DNA from: Hyalella azteca
Taxonomy: Eukaryota; Arthropoda; Malacostraca; Amphipoda; Hyalellidae
Length of the DNA: 64,000 bases
NCBI RefSeq assembly: GCF_000764305.2
Contig: NW_025943677.1
Span: 1-64,000, forward strand
Reading direction: 5' to 3'
In this document: positions 1-12,400 of the stretch, piece after piece
Layout: every line of letters starts with the position of its first letter
How positions within the stretch are numbered: position 1 is the first letter of the stretch
Position numbers and translations under genes: made by a program
Notes under the pieces: generated by a model
What the model saw: only the letters and a program-made list of their open reading frames with translations
Told to the model about the DNA's origin: nothing
The model's database searches: none

Positions 1-39
1 TCAATTCCCAAACGGGTACTACTTTCCGGATGCCCCTCG
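1..39. mobile_element. Right end of another mariner copy (truncated by the window)
   Basis: Bases 1-39 match the right end of the element at 15161-15967 (one 21-bp unit then ACTTTCCGGATGCCCCTCG), followed by TA at 40-41, the expected target site. The rest of this copy lies before the window. Confidence 0.85.
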
Positions 40-903
40 TAATTATGAATCAAATTAGTCGAGAAATGTAGTGGTTATCTTTAGTCTTGTTCTACAAGAA
101 GATTCAGGTATGACTCGACTGGCAAAAAAATTAATGTTCCTACATTCCAACCACAATTTTTTGCGTCGAAGACGCTTTTTCAGTTGCCAATTTTCTGTCA
201 AATACGCACATTAAATCGTTTTGTAAAACTGATCAACATACGGAAAAGCGTAACAATGTCGCTAAAGAACTCTATTCTAATTACAAGTCATACATTATAA
301 TGTACATACGCAAGTGACCTGCAAAAGGATACAGCTGAAAAATACTGAAAATCCAAGCCAAATATGCAGTCGAAGACAAGGCTGCTCATACACAATACAA
401 AATGCGACGAAGATTGCACTAGGAAAGATATGTAAACTACGTAAAAACAGTACAGAGTAAACAACAGTAAAAACTACGTAACAAGAACACAGAATCAGAA
501 GAAGAATCGATCAGACGACAAATGAAGATTTTATGTGCGACAGCTTACCGTTTTACTTCAGCTTCCCTCGACACGCCGGCAGGCTGAACAAGAGGCTGTG
601 ATCGCACGAAGGAAGCTCGTCCGGAACAAGAGATGCCTGCTGCTGCTCCTCGGCTATCGTCGTCAGTCAGGCTTTCCTCTGCACACAAACACCAGACAAT
701 GAAATACGAGGAAGATGAATATCACGGGTTAAGTAATATAAGAAATATGCTTCATAAGTTTAAGCGCAAGGCAAAAAAAAAAACATTTCAAATAGAAAAT
801 GTTTGTAGACACTCCGCAACCCCCCAAAAAAATACAAAATAAAAAATATAACTCAGTATTCACTGCAGTGAGTGATAGAGAGCGCATTTTCTCGTTGACG
901 AAA

Positions 904-924
904 ACTTGAGGTCACGGACTGACG

Positions 925-959
<35 letters not shown>

Positions 960-982
960 CAGACGGACAGACGGACGGACAT
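904..982. repeat. GACA/GACG microsatellite
   Basis: A run of GACA and GACG tetranucleotides (about 80 bp) with one AAGAC interruption. Confidence 0.9.
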
Positions 983-1950
983 GGCGAGCACAATAGTGCA
1001 TTTTTTCCATAAATGAGAAAATGCGCTAAAAATACCCAAAATTGTCATTCAAATATTGAGCATTTAATATTTAGGTTGAAATTTTAAAACTATAATTAGG
1101 CACAAAAATTTCACTTTAAATAAATACCAGGAAACAAATGCATGGAATTTGCATCGATGCAAGAGAAACAGAAACGTGCAGAGAAATTAACGCGGGAAGC
1201 TAGCAGTCACATTTTAGTTTGGAATGCACCAAACCGTGTAATTCAGAAGCGCCGGCGTAGTTAATGGATGCCTTTTTATGTCCTGTAGGTACCGCTTGGT
1301 TAAATAGGTTAAAAGCAATTAGTTTAGCAGGCCATTTATGGAAGCAGCAAATTGCATGTTTTTATAAGGCGGTACCTTCGATGAACGTCGAGGAGAGGTC
1401 GCTCACTCGCGTCATGCTCGGAGAACGCGACTCTGCGTCAGCATAGCACATCCATTCAGAATTATTGAAGATAACCAAACTCGTTGAAATTGTCAGTAAT
1501 ATTGTGAAAATTATCAAAACTTTTTGAAGATTTTTGAAGATAGCCTAAATCGTCGATATTATCCGCAATATTGTGAGAATCATCGTAACTTTTCATTCAT
1601 AGCCGAAGTCTATAGTACTATAGCACAATATTCTTTCAAATATATTAGTTATATTAGACTAAGAAATGTAAATCATATGACAAGAAAACACGGTATGAAA
1701 TTGAATCTTGTATAGCGTGTAATGAACATAGATCAATGCTGGTTACATATGATAAATTAACGGCATTATAACTAATTAAGGATATGCCATCTTAACATTA
1801 TAACCGTAATATTTGATGAAGAAAATATTTTGCTCGAAAAGATTAAAAAAAACTTAATCTTCCTTCAACTGAACGCGTTTACACTGTAGACCTGCTAATG
1901 ATTGACCTATGTAAGTATTAAAATCACTTGGCTGCTTAAGTCGCAAATTT

Positions 1951-2040
1951 ACCAGGAATTTTAAAGTAAAGAAAATAGCCAAAAAGTTCACCATTTCTTA
2001 TAAGCGAAAACGTTTCGGAGTCCAGCTCCATCATCAGTGC
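1951..2040 (-). repeat. Dispersed Penelope-type tail with hammerhead-like core, copy 1
   Basis: On the minus strand: CTGATGATGGAGCTGGACTC then CGAAACGTTTTCGCTTAT. Shared almost base for base with 16346-16433. The difference at N7 (T versus C) falls on the one variable position of the hammerhead CUGANGA box. Confidence 0.6.
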
Positions 2041-3339
2041 AAAACTTCATTAATACGATTTTGACCAAAATAGGACCTACAAATTGCCTAAGGAATGCAA
2101 AACCTATTGCATAGGTTTCAACTGTTTCAAGTGGATACGAACTCATAACATCGTTTACTCAGGTGACTTCATAGTTTAAAGAAGGTGAGAGAGTACCACA
2201 GGAAGCTATCGCTACAAAAGTTTCTTTACGATACGGTATGCTGCTAATCTATCCACCGCAGCTATTTATAATCGTCCAATTGTGAAACTCCGAAGATGAG
2301 GATCAACAATGATTGAACCATAACTGATGACGTGAGCTCTAGATACAAGAGCAGCCATTTAAAGTGCTACTTTTGAGGTGCTACTTCAAGATCCCGAATA
2401 AATTTATCGAACTGAAACTTTAAACGCGTGCTGCGTCTCAGCTTTACCAGGATTTCTAAGTAGAAGCCGAGCCAACTGCCACAACCAAACATGATTGAGG
2501 CTGATCTTTCCATCATAGAAGACCCGGTGCGGTACTCAATAGTAGCTCTATCGTCCCCTTAGAATTTAGATAATATAATTATTATTTATTAGAAATGATA
2601 CATGAACGTGCGTTGATGTATACAATGGCAAGTGCGGATCCTAGGCCATCAAAGTTCTTTGATGCACCATTGCGAAACAAACAGTTTTTGTATTCTTCAA
2701 AGCTCATCTTAGTAACAAATAATCTATATACTCGATGAATCGATACTAAACTTTTTTTCACCGCGACATTGACAAATATACACTGTAAACTGTTTAAACG
2801 TTGTTAAGGCGTCAGCAAACTTCATTTCTTTTATAAACGTTACGAATTTGTTCAGTCAGAACTAATTGATGACAGATGTGTTTTGGTGAGAGCTTTCAAA
2901 ATAATTGGCTCCTGTCCATGGAAAAGTTAACCGATTTACGGTAGCTATACGAAACACACAACGGTATATTTTTGTGTCAGAAACGCGATCATTTTCTGGA
3001 TTAATAACAACAGGTTTGCCTCAAATGTCAATTTTTTCAATAAGATGTGATTAAGTCGACGTAAAAACATTAGAAAAATTAAATTTTCACCAGAAAATAC
3101 GTCAATTAAGCTTATGTTTATTGATTCACATCTGCAAATGGACACGATCGCGTTCAATGCCAGTTATTACAACATTTCTCTTTAACTTTAACTAAAAAAC
3201 GGGTCATCACATTAATAAATAAATCGTTGCGTACTATATTTCGGGTTAGGTATGATGAAAACAATATCCATTTGACTCGTACTACTGTATTATATAGGCA
3301 GTCGAAAAATTTTAAAACTTGACGATATGTACAAATTTC

Positions 3340-3570
3340 AGCTTTTAATTAAAATTCATGAATAGGGCACTCTTCCACGATGAATGTCTTTTTAATTCTG
3401 CATTCGCCTATCTTGTTCCCCTACATTCCCATGACACCAGGGGCATGCATTTTAACTTACCCCCGGTTCGGTTAGAAATTGAAAGAAACGGGACAGTTTT
3501 TAATTGTGTGAAATATTTTAATGAATTACCTGATGATTTTAAAATTGTTCTAAATTCAGTTTGAAGACTA
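3340..3570 (+). mobile_element. Relic of a non-LTR retrotransposon (C-terminal RT region)
   Basis: Plus-strand translation HSHDTRGMHFNLPPVRLEIE followed by FNCVKYFNELPDDFK resembles the usual end of LINE reverse transcriptases (H.ynTR....lp..R.......F...k.wN.LP). Short and interrupted by a stop after FKIVLNSV; an old fragment. Confidence 0.55.
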
Positions 3571-3859
3571 AATTCTGCGATTTTATTCTTACTCGTTATT
3601 AATTTGACTCCGATTAGTTTTGTAAGATTTTGGTAATTGCCTTCTATCAAATATATTTTTGAAAAATAATTTGGTGTAATTCAACATTGTTTCGCCTTTT
3701 CGTCTTAGTTGTATTTAATTTTTTTCAGGTAGGGTTGTTACTGCCTTGTTGAATATCATTTTCAGTCGCCATGATAGTTATTCTTATATCAGTTTTACTA
3801 AAGGTTAGTTTTTATCAGGACGTTTTCAATTTAGTTTTTTTTCTGTTCCCTTTCGTCTT

Positions 3860-3995
3860 ATCCAATTGGCCTCCTCGCCGATTCTGACCAGAAACTGGCG
3901 CACAGAGCTGGGATCGAACCCACGCCTCTCTGCGCCAATCCTGGTACTCTGAACTTTAACCACTGGGCCACCCTGCCCCACCCTGTTATTGTTCT
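3860..3995 (-). mobile_element. tRNA-derived SINE
   Basis: On the minus strand an A box (TGGCCCAGTGG) and a B box (GGTTCGATCCC) are both canonical for RNA polymerase III, followed by CAGCTCTGTGCGCCAGTTTC and TGGTCAGAATCGGCGAGGAG. The same sequence occurs at 63100-63215 and a fragment at 53058-53098. It does not fold as a functional tRNA. Confidence 0.75.
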
Positions 3996-4059
3996 TCGAT
4001 TGTAATTCCGCTAATGTCGCCTGTGAAGCTTTTTTGCTTATATGGGCATTCACATGGAA

Positions 4060-7000
4060 GCATTTTGTATTTTTTTCTCCAAATTTTTGCTATTTTCTTG
4101 TCATGAATTTTTTTGTATGCTCCTGCGTGAATAAAGAATAAAGAACACTTCTTGTTTGTTTGTTTGTCTGTCTGCTACAAATCTTGTAATCGAAATTTAA
4201 TACACTTCTACTTATCCCATCGATCTGAAATTTTGCACACTTGCGTAAAGTTGAAGACAATGCACGAATCAAGTGACAAAATAATTTTAGGAATACAATT
4301 TTTTTTCAATATTAAAAAAATAATTTTGTCAGCTACAAATCCTATAATTGATATTTGACACACTTTTACCTGTCCAATTGATCGGAAAATTTACACACGT
4401 GTGCGAAGTCGGAGGCAATACATGAATCTATTGACAGAATAAATAATTTTGAAACAAAATTTTATATATTGAAAAATTGAAAAATTAATTTTTGTAATAT
4501 TCGAAAAAAAAATGAGAAATTCATTGTACATCTGTAACATTGAAGACACTGGATTCTATAGAAGTGTTGTCTTTAAAAAGTAATTTTTAAACGTATATTA
4601 TTAAACTGGAATCGAATTTAAATTCTGAACATTCACCATCATCTTCATATGTATATTAAAATTGTGCTCCCATATATTGATTTATTAATAGTAGAAAACG
4701 AATTACAGCTGACAATTCAAACATTGAAAGAAGCAACAAAAATCTCGACGGTGTCAATGCTCAATTTTCTGGGCCATTTCCAGTTCTTTCTTAAAAGAGG
4801 ACCTACGCTTTCTCAACATAAATTTATGATGTAATAACCAAAAATAGTTTTTGTAATAAATTCTCACGTGCGTGTCAACACATTCCCATCCATTTCGGTG
4901 TGACCAAATATTCCGTGATCTTGCCATTCATTGTGACAGGAGAGCGGTTGATCCGTGTTGCGACTTGACGCTCGCGAGATGAAAAATGAAACCAAGTTTA
5001 CAGTATAGCTGGTTTTAATATGAGCACCAGAATTACGGAGTAAAGAGCGCTATGCAAGAATATTTTTTTGAATCTATAATATGAATAATAACGTCTAACA
5101 CACCAGTTTATGCTTCTAGCGCACGTGATGAAATTCAAATTGTAGACGGATTTACGGACAAAAAAATCGATCAAGCTTATATAACGGGCACCGATCAAAG
5201 ATACTTTGGATAAGATTGAACCAAATGATTCAGTGTAAAGGTGAACGAACAAATAATCAAATTTGTGGAAAAGAAAGTATTCACTGTAAAAAAAAACTCA
5301 AATGTAAGTAGCTCCAAACACCATACAAAGTAATATAATAGACAGTAAATGGAACACACACTTCTGTATATCTCTTAATAATAAACTGAAACCTAAATTT
5401 GTCGAGAAAAAAAAAAATAGGCGAGCCCCACTTCTAACAGTGGCATTAAACTTAAGATTGACGAGATAAATAGAATGGAATCCATAAAAACAAAAGTTAG
5501 AAACAAGCATAACTGTCTCCGTACAGAACCAGAATGTATATGAAAAAAAAAAACTAGAGAAGGAAAAGTGTAAAGCAAATGACTAAGAAATCAAGCACAC
5601 AAAGGTCTAGTTTCAAACTAAAACAACATAAGTTATATAGATTTAGAAATACGAACAAAGAAAAGTTCGGTCAATATTAAACGTAAATGTAGTCTGGGTG
5701 AAGCATCAAATTTAGCTACCTACACCACACGTCGTCGAACAAGAATTCAGTAGTGTGTTCCTCGTAAATAAAACTAAATTCTCTCATTTGGTATGACCAT
5801 AAAATAAATTAACCGGAGGAGCTCATTCAGTCAGCCTATTTGAATTCCGGCACACGTATACAAGTTTCAAAAGAGTAATGCGGTACATAATAAAGAAGTT
5901 AGCCGACGCGCGATACCATATCGTGCGAAACCATATCCTAGTGACAATTAGACTTCAATGCTAGGACATCCAATTTCACGGAAACAAATGAGACACTTGA
6001 CTTAAGCTGCCTCCACGATTACGAGTCAAAAGTCCAGTCCTATAAATTTGTGCCTACTTCAGAACTTTACTCCTTAGTCGCTGGAATTATTTTTGCTTAA
6101 TTCGACAATCATGTATCAACACCCTGTATGCATCTACCGTTCTGCTGACTGGAACAGCAGTACAAGGAATGGAACATGGTACTCATTGTTCAAGGGCTCT
6201 ACTCTAACAAATTGCTCATTTATCTGCTTCGAATCACCGTCAACTAATTCGATAACGCTAATTTGATCAGCGCATATTTACATTACACATAAGAAGGCGA
6301 TTAGCTTAAAGTATCATCACTCTATTAATGCACTTCTTGAAGTTCGTTCCATCATTATTAATTAAAGAATGATACACAAAATTGCTATGAGCCTAATTTG
6401 GTCACTATCAAAATAGTTTTACACAGAACTTTTGTGACGTAGAGGTTTCAACGTAATTGTAGTACATGATTCTAGATGACCATTCAAACATTTCATAGGT
6501 CGATTATTCAAGTGCAAAATTAACTATCATGCACGAGTTCAATGAAAATCAGAAACAATTGTGTTTATGTTACAATGTATGAAAAAGCTGCAGATGAAAG
6601 TCTGCTACCGTGGGACAGACTATAATCTGCTCACGAGAGACGCAGCGATAGCGCGTAACTAGGCCTAAGTGTCACCGCTATAGCCCAAGACAGCAAACAT
6701 AAACTGTGCCTCATCACATTTCATTCACTTTGGTAGTGGAAACAACATTTAATCATTTATATCATTGCACGAACAATTTAATGCGGTGTTATCTAAAAAG
6801 TGACAGGCCTCTAGCTTGTGAAGAACTTTAAGGGACTATAGCATAGCATCGAACCCATTAATGCTGCATGCAAAATTTCAGACATTTAAAATGACGCAAA
6901 ATGATCGTATTATAAATGTCAGATCGTAAGTCTGTTCAGATTTTGGAATCATTTTTCAAGTTAAAATTGTACATCACAAATGGGATGTCGTGACTTTAAA

Positions 7001-9403
7001 ATTTGCGAGCGGCAAATCTGTCAACAAAATAAATAGTACGATGATAAAATGACAGAAAAAAACAGGAAATAAAAATAAATATAGGCTTGTGCCTCAATAA
7101 TTTCACTCAATGAATTTCTCGACCTAATCTCTGCCAATCATCAGTACAACGGATCATAGGCTCTGCACGCGCTTTGCACTTCGCACTCTTATCTTAATTC
7201 ATCTACAATCACGACTGCACTTTATCATGCATAGAAAGATGAACACAGTTTCTACTAAGAGAAAAATTCCACTAACGCTTGTTAATTAATTAAATATGAA
7301 CTTTTAGGATAAATAATCGCAATTTTCATTAAATTACACACATCATGCAACTGCACAACCCCAAGAAAAACGCCACATAATAAATTAGACAAACATGAAA
7401 AATATGAGCAATAGTGTAAAATAAGTAGGTATATAACACCAGAAAGTTATAATCATTTGTAGAAATTACAAAAGAATACAGGATTTAATAAAGATAAAGT
7501 GCTCCCTTCGCAGCGAAACATTTTCATTGTAAATTCATTACACTTCACTTCAACGTTTGACCAGAAGTTCACAGTACTTTTTTTAGACTTTGTGAAATAT
7601 GTTTCCTTAGTTTCCTTAGTTTTGAATGCTAAGTTTTGATTAAAATTTAAAAGAGTATAACAGGATGAAGACAGTAGTGTTTAGGGTAAATTACGATTTG
7701 GATTGAGTTGGTAAGAGATCAATTCAAGTGTCAGATAAAGTATAAGGTTTCTCTTTACCCCAGTAAGTAGTTTCACGAGTTACACACATAATGCAGAAAA
7801 ACGAACAGGGTTTGATTGCAGAGCAAAATCATAAAAGGTAAAGTGAATAACGATTGTTATTTTACATACAAAAGAAATACACGCAAACTTAACTGGTAAG
7901 TTAACTACCTATACTGCATAAAAAGCTCTATCTAGTCGTCGTATGAGTAATACTAATATGAATAATACAATCAAGACGGCTCTTCAAAAATACACGGCGC
8001 CCTTTGAGCATAATGAAACCCATCTATCCTTATATTCTACGAATATATATATTGCATCGTATCGTTTACCAACTGGATTCAAAGAGTTGCGACTTGAATA
8101 TTTGACAGATGGTTGGACAAGACGTGAATAAATATAATTGAGGCTAATCAAAAACGCAAAATACGATGAAGTGATAGAAAAAATCGCGACAATGTTATAT
8201 GTGTAGACAACAGTACAAGGTTAATACGAATATTTATAAAACAACATACAATAATTAGTGATCAAGTAAAGTACAAAGAAGAGTGTTGAGACAAAGCTTG
8301 TGACAAAAATAGAAGTCGATAATGAGAAGATCTCTTAACTTAACAAGTGCTACCAAACATCAAACGACTAACGATACACAAATCGTGCAAGATAATGCCT
8401 CTATACGGCGCCAAACATCAAAACACACTTAAAGCTTCAAAAGTAAAACAATCTCGTCGACTGATATTCCATTCAAAATTAAACCTGGGCCTAGAATTGG
8501 AAGAAAAATGTCTCGTAAGATTGCCTGCTTCACTAAGATGCCCTACTCGCATTTTGCTATAGCAACTACGAACTACTAACTGGCGTTGCAGGGGTAAGGA
8601 AAAACGCGCTCAGATTTTAAGTTAAGCGGCCACGATCATTTATCAGCGGCATGCATCGCTAAGTAAAGGCAACCGTTGATCAGTATAATGTACTTAAAAG
8701 ATATCACAATAAAGCGGCGACACTTCTTTGGAATAGAACGTCCCAGCGTAATCACCATCATTACAAGCACATTCGGAGTATATTGCAAATTGGTTAAATA
8801 TGAGTTATATGCGTTTTCATTACACCACACCGTAGCAAGAATGAAAAACAATGAATTGCTATTTAAAACACTTGATTTAGTTGCAACGTACACAAGTCGT
8901 GTAGGAAAATAGAGCGAGTTTTTCCGACGAATAAACTCGAACAATTAGAAGCGGTTTCATATAAATAGGTGGAAGTATTGAAATCGACCCTGTAAAGTTT
9001 AGAGTAAGAGTGCGAGAGATGTCTCAATCATTTCTAGGTTGAACTGTTCTAAAAACTGGGCCAGGGTTACAGGATATTCAAGTTCAGTACAGTTATATGC
9101 AAAATTAAACACTCGCAATAGAACAGGAGTACAATTTTTCGAAATAAATAGTACTAGATAATGTGAGGTGTTAAAAGATCACTGTGAGACGAGCTGGATT
9201 AGCTTTAAGAAAATCTTCCGCAAGGCGGGCATGCAAAATAGACACAGTTAGTTGAAATATTTCGCCTAGAATGAAATTTAAATTGGGAGCCTTTGCAAAT
9301 TCCTTCTTCCTTGTAGATCAATTAAGAGTTGCTAAAATGAAAAAAGACGTACTGGTAACTCTGGATCTAAGAATAAGTGGCGGGGCAACGTTCCTCAGCG
9401 ACA
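4060..9403. other. Intergenic region downstream of MICAL
   Basis: A+T-rich, a short TTTG/TCTG microsatellite at 4152-4177, no recognisable coding exon on either strand. Part of it must be the MICAL 3' UTR, whose end I could not place. Confidence 0.55.
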
Positions 9404-9488
9404 TCATACGCCGGTTTCTCGTCTTACTGGTACCTGGAGTCCTTTCCTTATCATCACAGTTTCAATGTCACGGTCCTCTTCGATGTAT
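9404..9488 (-). CDS. Mical: MICAL terminal coding exon
   Basis: Encodes [20 protein letters not shown] then VRRETGV and a TGA stop (9406-9404). The EEDRDIExVM block is the conserved end of bMERB domains. Acceptor tttgtgcag|A completes the Arg codon split from the previous exon. No clear polyadenylation signal was spotted just downstream. Confidence 0.92.
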
Positions 9489-12400
9489 CTGCACAAAAAT
9501 TTGAATAATTCATTAAATTAATCAGTTATATAGTAAGATGGTTTATTATGGCAACAGGCATGAAGCTGGCACCGCAACTCACAAATTAAAACATTCATTC
9601 GTCCCTCAAAAGAAGAGGAAGGTCTCAACGCCCATGCCGCTGAATTTAACTAATAATCAAGATGGAATCTCTGAGAATTGAAAAAACGAAGGAGCAAGCG
9701 AATTATAATGGAAAGGAAGACACAAGAGGTCGTTTGCACGAAACTTAGGTCCTAGTAGTAGGTTTTCTAGCGCTTAAGAAAATCGATATCTACTTCGCGC
9801 AATAGGTCCAACTCTCATTTACGCAGAGTCATTATTCTTAAGTGTTTCAGACTTGTAATCTGGTCAAGCGTTACATGCTTGTAATTAAAGCATTGAGCGC
9901 ACAGACTGAATCCACTAATAACGCTTTCAATTTCCTGAATGGGAAGATAATTTGTAGACGTGGCTTGAGCGCGGACATGGACAGGGTCGTCCACAAATAG
10001 CTAGAGGAGGAAGTCGGCTCAGGGAAGTGCAATAATCTTGCCAGAATAACATACGAATCCCACAATACCGAAAACCGCAGTCGTGTGAGCTCTCTAGAAC
10101 AAACGCCTCAAGTAACGCACAATTACTAAGAGCTCCTGACCACAGATAGACGAGAGAGGAAAAGCCTTGAAAGAGGTCAATTTACTTGAAGTAAATATAC
10201 ACTAAAATTCCGTGATACCACTTGACCTCGCGCGCGGTTTTAATCACGAACAACACACATGACTTGGGTTTCACAACATCAGGATACTTATTTTTTACGG
10301 AGATAGAAATGCTCAGCTTTAACTGATCAAGAGAAGAAGGCAAAGGTAAATTTGAAATTTGCTGCACCTAAGCTGTGAGCGAATTGCTTACCTAAGTCGG
10401 TCCTGCTCAAGCATGGCTCTCAGATGGTCCCTCTGCTCCCGAACTGAAGTCAGCTCCTCCAACAGCTTCGGGTCGAAACCTGCACGTGTATAACACTTCA
10501 TTAATGTGTTACGATCCTCGAAACGTTATCATAAATAACCAATTATAAATTACTTATAAGTTATTCCCTGGCTCAATATATACAATCTTCATTTCCAAGT
10601 AAAAGAATTCAGAAAGAGTTTTAAATAAAACTATATGATCAGTTGAAAAACACAGCTTCATTTGTAATGAGTACGACATAACAGAAAAATTATAGAGCAA
10701 ACTGTCCACTGCCTCCTTCCACAAACAATATACGAAAATTCATGAAGACTTATATTTTAAACTAGCAGTTTATCAGCATTATTTGCTACGTCTCACCAGG
10801 CACAGCAGTTCGCTGCTGCAGCCTGGCATCTCTGTCCTCCAGTTCGAGTTGTCGGGCGCGTATGCTAAGCTCTTGTTCCCAGCGCGCCAGACCTGTCTTC
10901 TCGTGCACTAGACTGAACCACTCGCTCATGAGCTCTGACTCGTCCCCCACCTCACCGCCCTTCAAACAAAACCTTCACATATAGCCTTTCTTGACACTAT
11001 TCATATTGTTTTTTAACAGCCACTGCCACTATAAACAAATTATGTAACTAATATCAATATGAAATTATCAAAACTTCTGGAATTTATATACCATATGGTA
11101 TAAATCCATACCAGGTATAAAAAAGTGATATTAAACGTAAGCATGTTAAAATGTCTGCTTGGTACGCACAGTCTCGCCCCTGAGGCTGCGTTCCACCACA
11201 GCTCCTCGGTGCTCAAGCTCTCTGGTGCGGGCCTCGCATTCCCGCAGCTGCCGCTGTATCTCCTGTGCCTGCCGCACCCTGCACATACATCGTCACGTAT
11301 TATTCTTCTTCATAAATCAATATTAGTAATTTCCCATTATTGCTAGTTGTTTCCATAACGCGATATGGAATTTAGATTGCTTTTTAAGTAACTTTACCCT
11401 TGATAAACATTCGGGCAAAATGTAGGATGTTACATAATAAAATTGTTGAGAGTAAACTTTATGGACGCCTAATGATGAGGCTGAATGAAAATCAATGAAG
11501 GCAGTTGAAGCATAATCTGGAACAACTCCAGAAGAATAGAATGGCGTGAGCTAGCTAGCGGCTTGCTAGGGTGAAATGAATATAATAAAATCAATCTTCT
11601 TGCACAATGAAAATTTATAAAAAAAGAAGCTATCATTATATTCCAATACTCACCCTGGGGAATAGCTAGCCAAAGCAAATTATCTGTCAAGAATTATTTG
11701 ACAGCGGAGTGCTAATGCGAGTCCACATCACGATAGCTCTGGGAATGGTATTTTTATCGTGTTGATTACGATTATCTGCTTAGTGCTTCTAGGAACAGTA
11801 TATTGGTCGTGCTGAACACGATCATCTGCTTGTCGGTCACGAGAACAGTATATTGACCGAGCTTCTTGAATGATAGCGTAGAACTTGTTCATAACGATCG
11901 TCATCTTATCAGAGGCAGTCATAGAAGTTCTTAGTAAGACTAGTCAGAAATCTATTGTTACGGATTTCAGTCACTTTCGTTACGGATTATTATCATTATT
12001 AATTGTTGAGTCTTCAGCAAGTTCGCACGTTTCGGATTTTTTCCAGTTCGTCAGATATAAATGAAATATAGGAAATACATGAAACTCGCAAGGATTTAGC
12101 ATTGTTCTGAGTCACAAGAAGGGATTATCAAGTATCTATTCGCTCGCACACAATAAGTAAGCCTCAATAAAACTTAAATAAATTCCGTGAAATAAAAGAA
12201 ACTGAAAAGCATAGTAGAAACCCGAGTAATAAATATCACGTCAAGTTAATATTATTGATAAAACGGAATTCACGTTATTAAATTTAACTTAACACCAGCA
12301 ATCAAGCTCAACGTCTTCCATAGACAATGTATTTATGAGAAGCAGACATCGTGAGGATCATCATTTCCTTCAAGTCAATCGAGCTAAAATTAAATTGATT

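Larger units (their letters stand above)
42..3339. other. Intergenic region at the left edge
   Basis: A+T-rich. Apart from the mariner end, the GACA/GACG microsatellite and the Penelope-type tail, I see no gene; the short open frames show no family resemblance or splice context. Confidence 0.6.

Noticed and set aside
3860..3995. A functional tRNA gene
   Set aside because: A and B boxes are present but the sequence lacks a cloverleaf and recurs with the same non-tRNA body, as a SINE does.
8636..8944. 102-codon minus-strand ORF downstream of MICAL
   Set aside because: No recognisable similarity, no splice context, and an equally open frame exists on the opposite strand.
11654..11683. A 30-bp micro-exon with a strong donor as the missing MICAL exon
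   Set aside because: Its phase out would be 1, not the 2 needed at 11278, and the peptide does not resemble the bMERB start.
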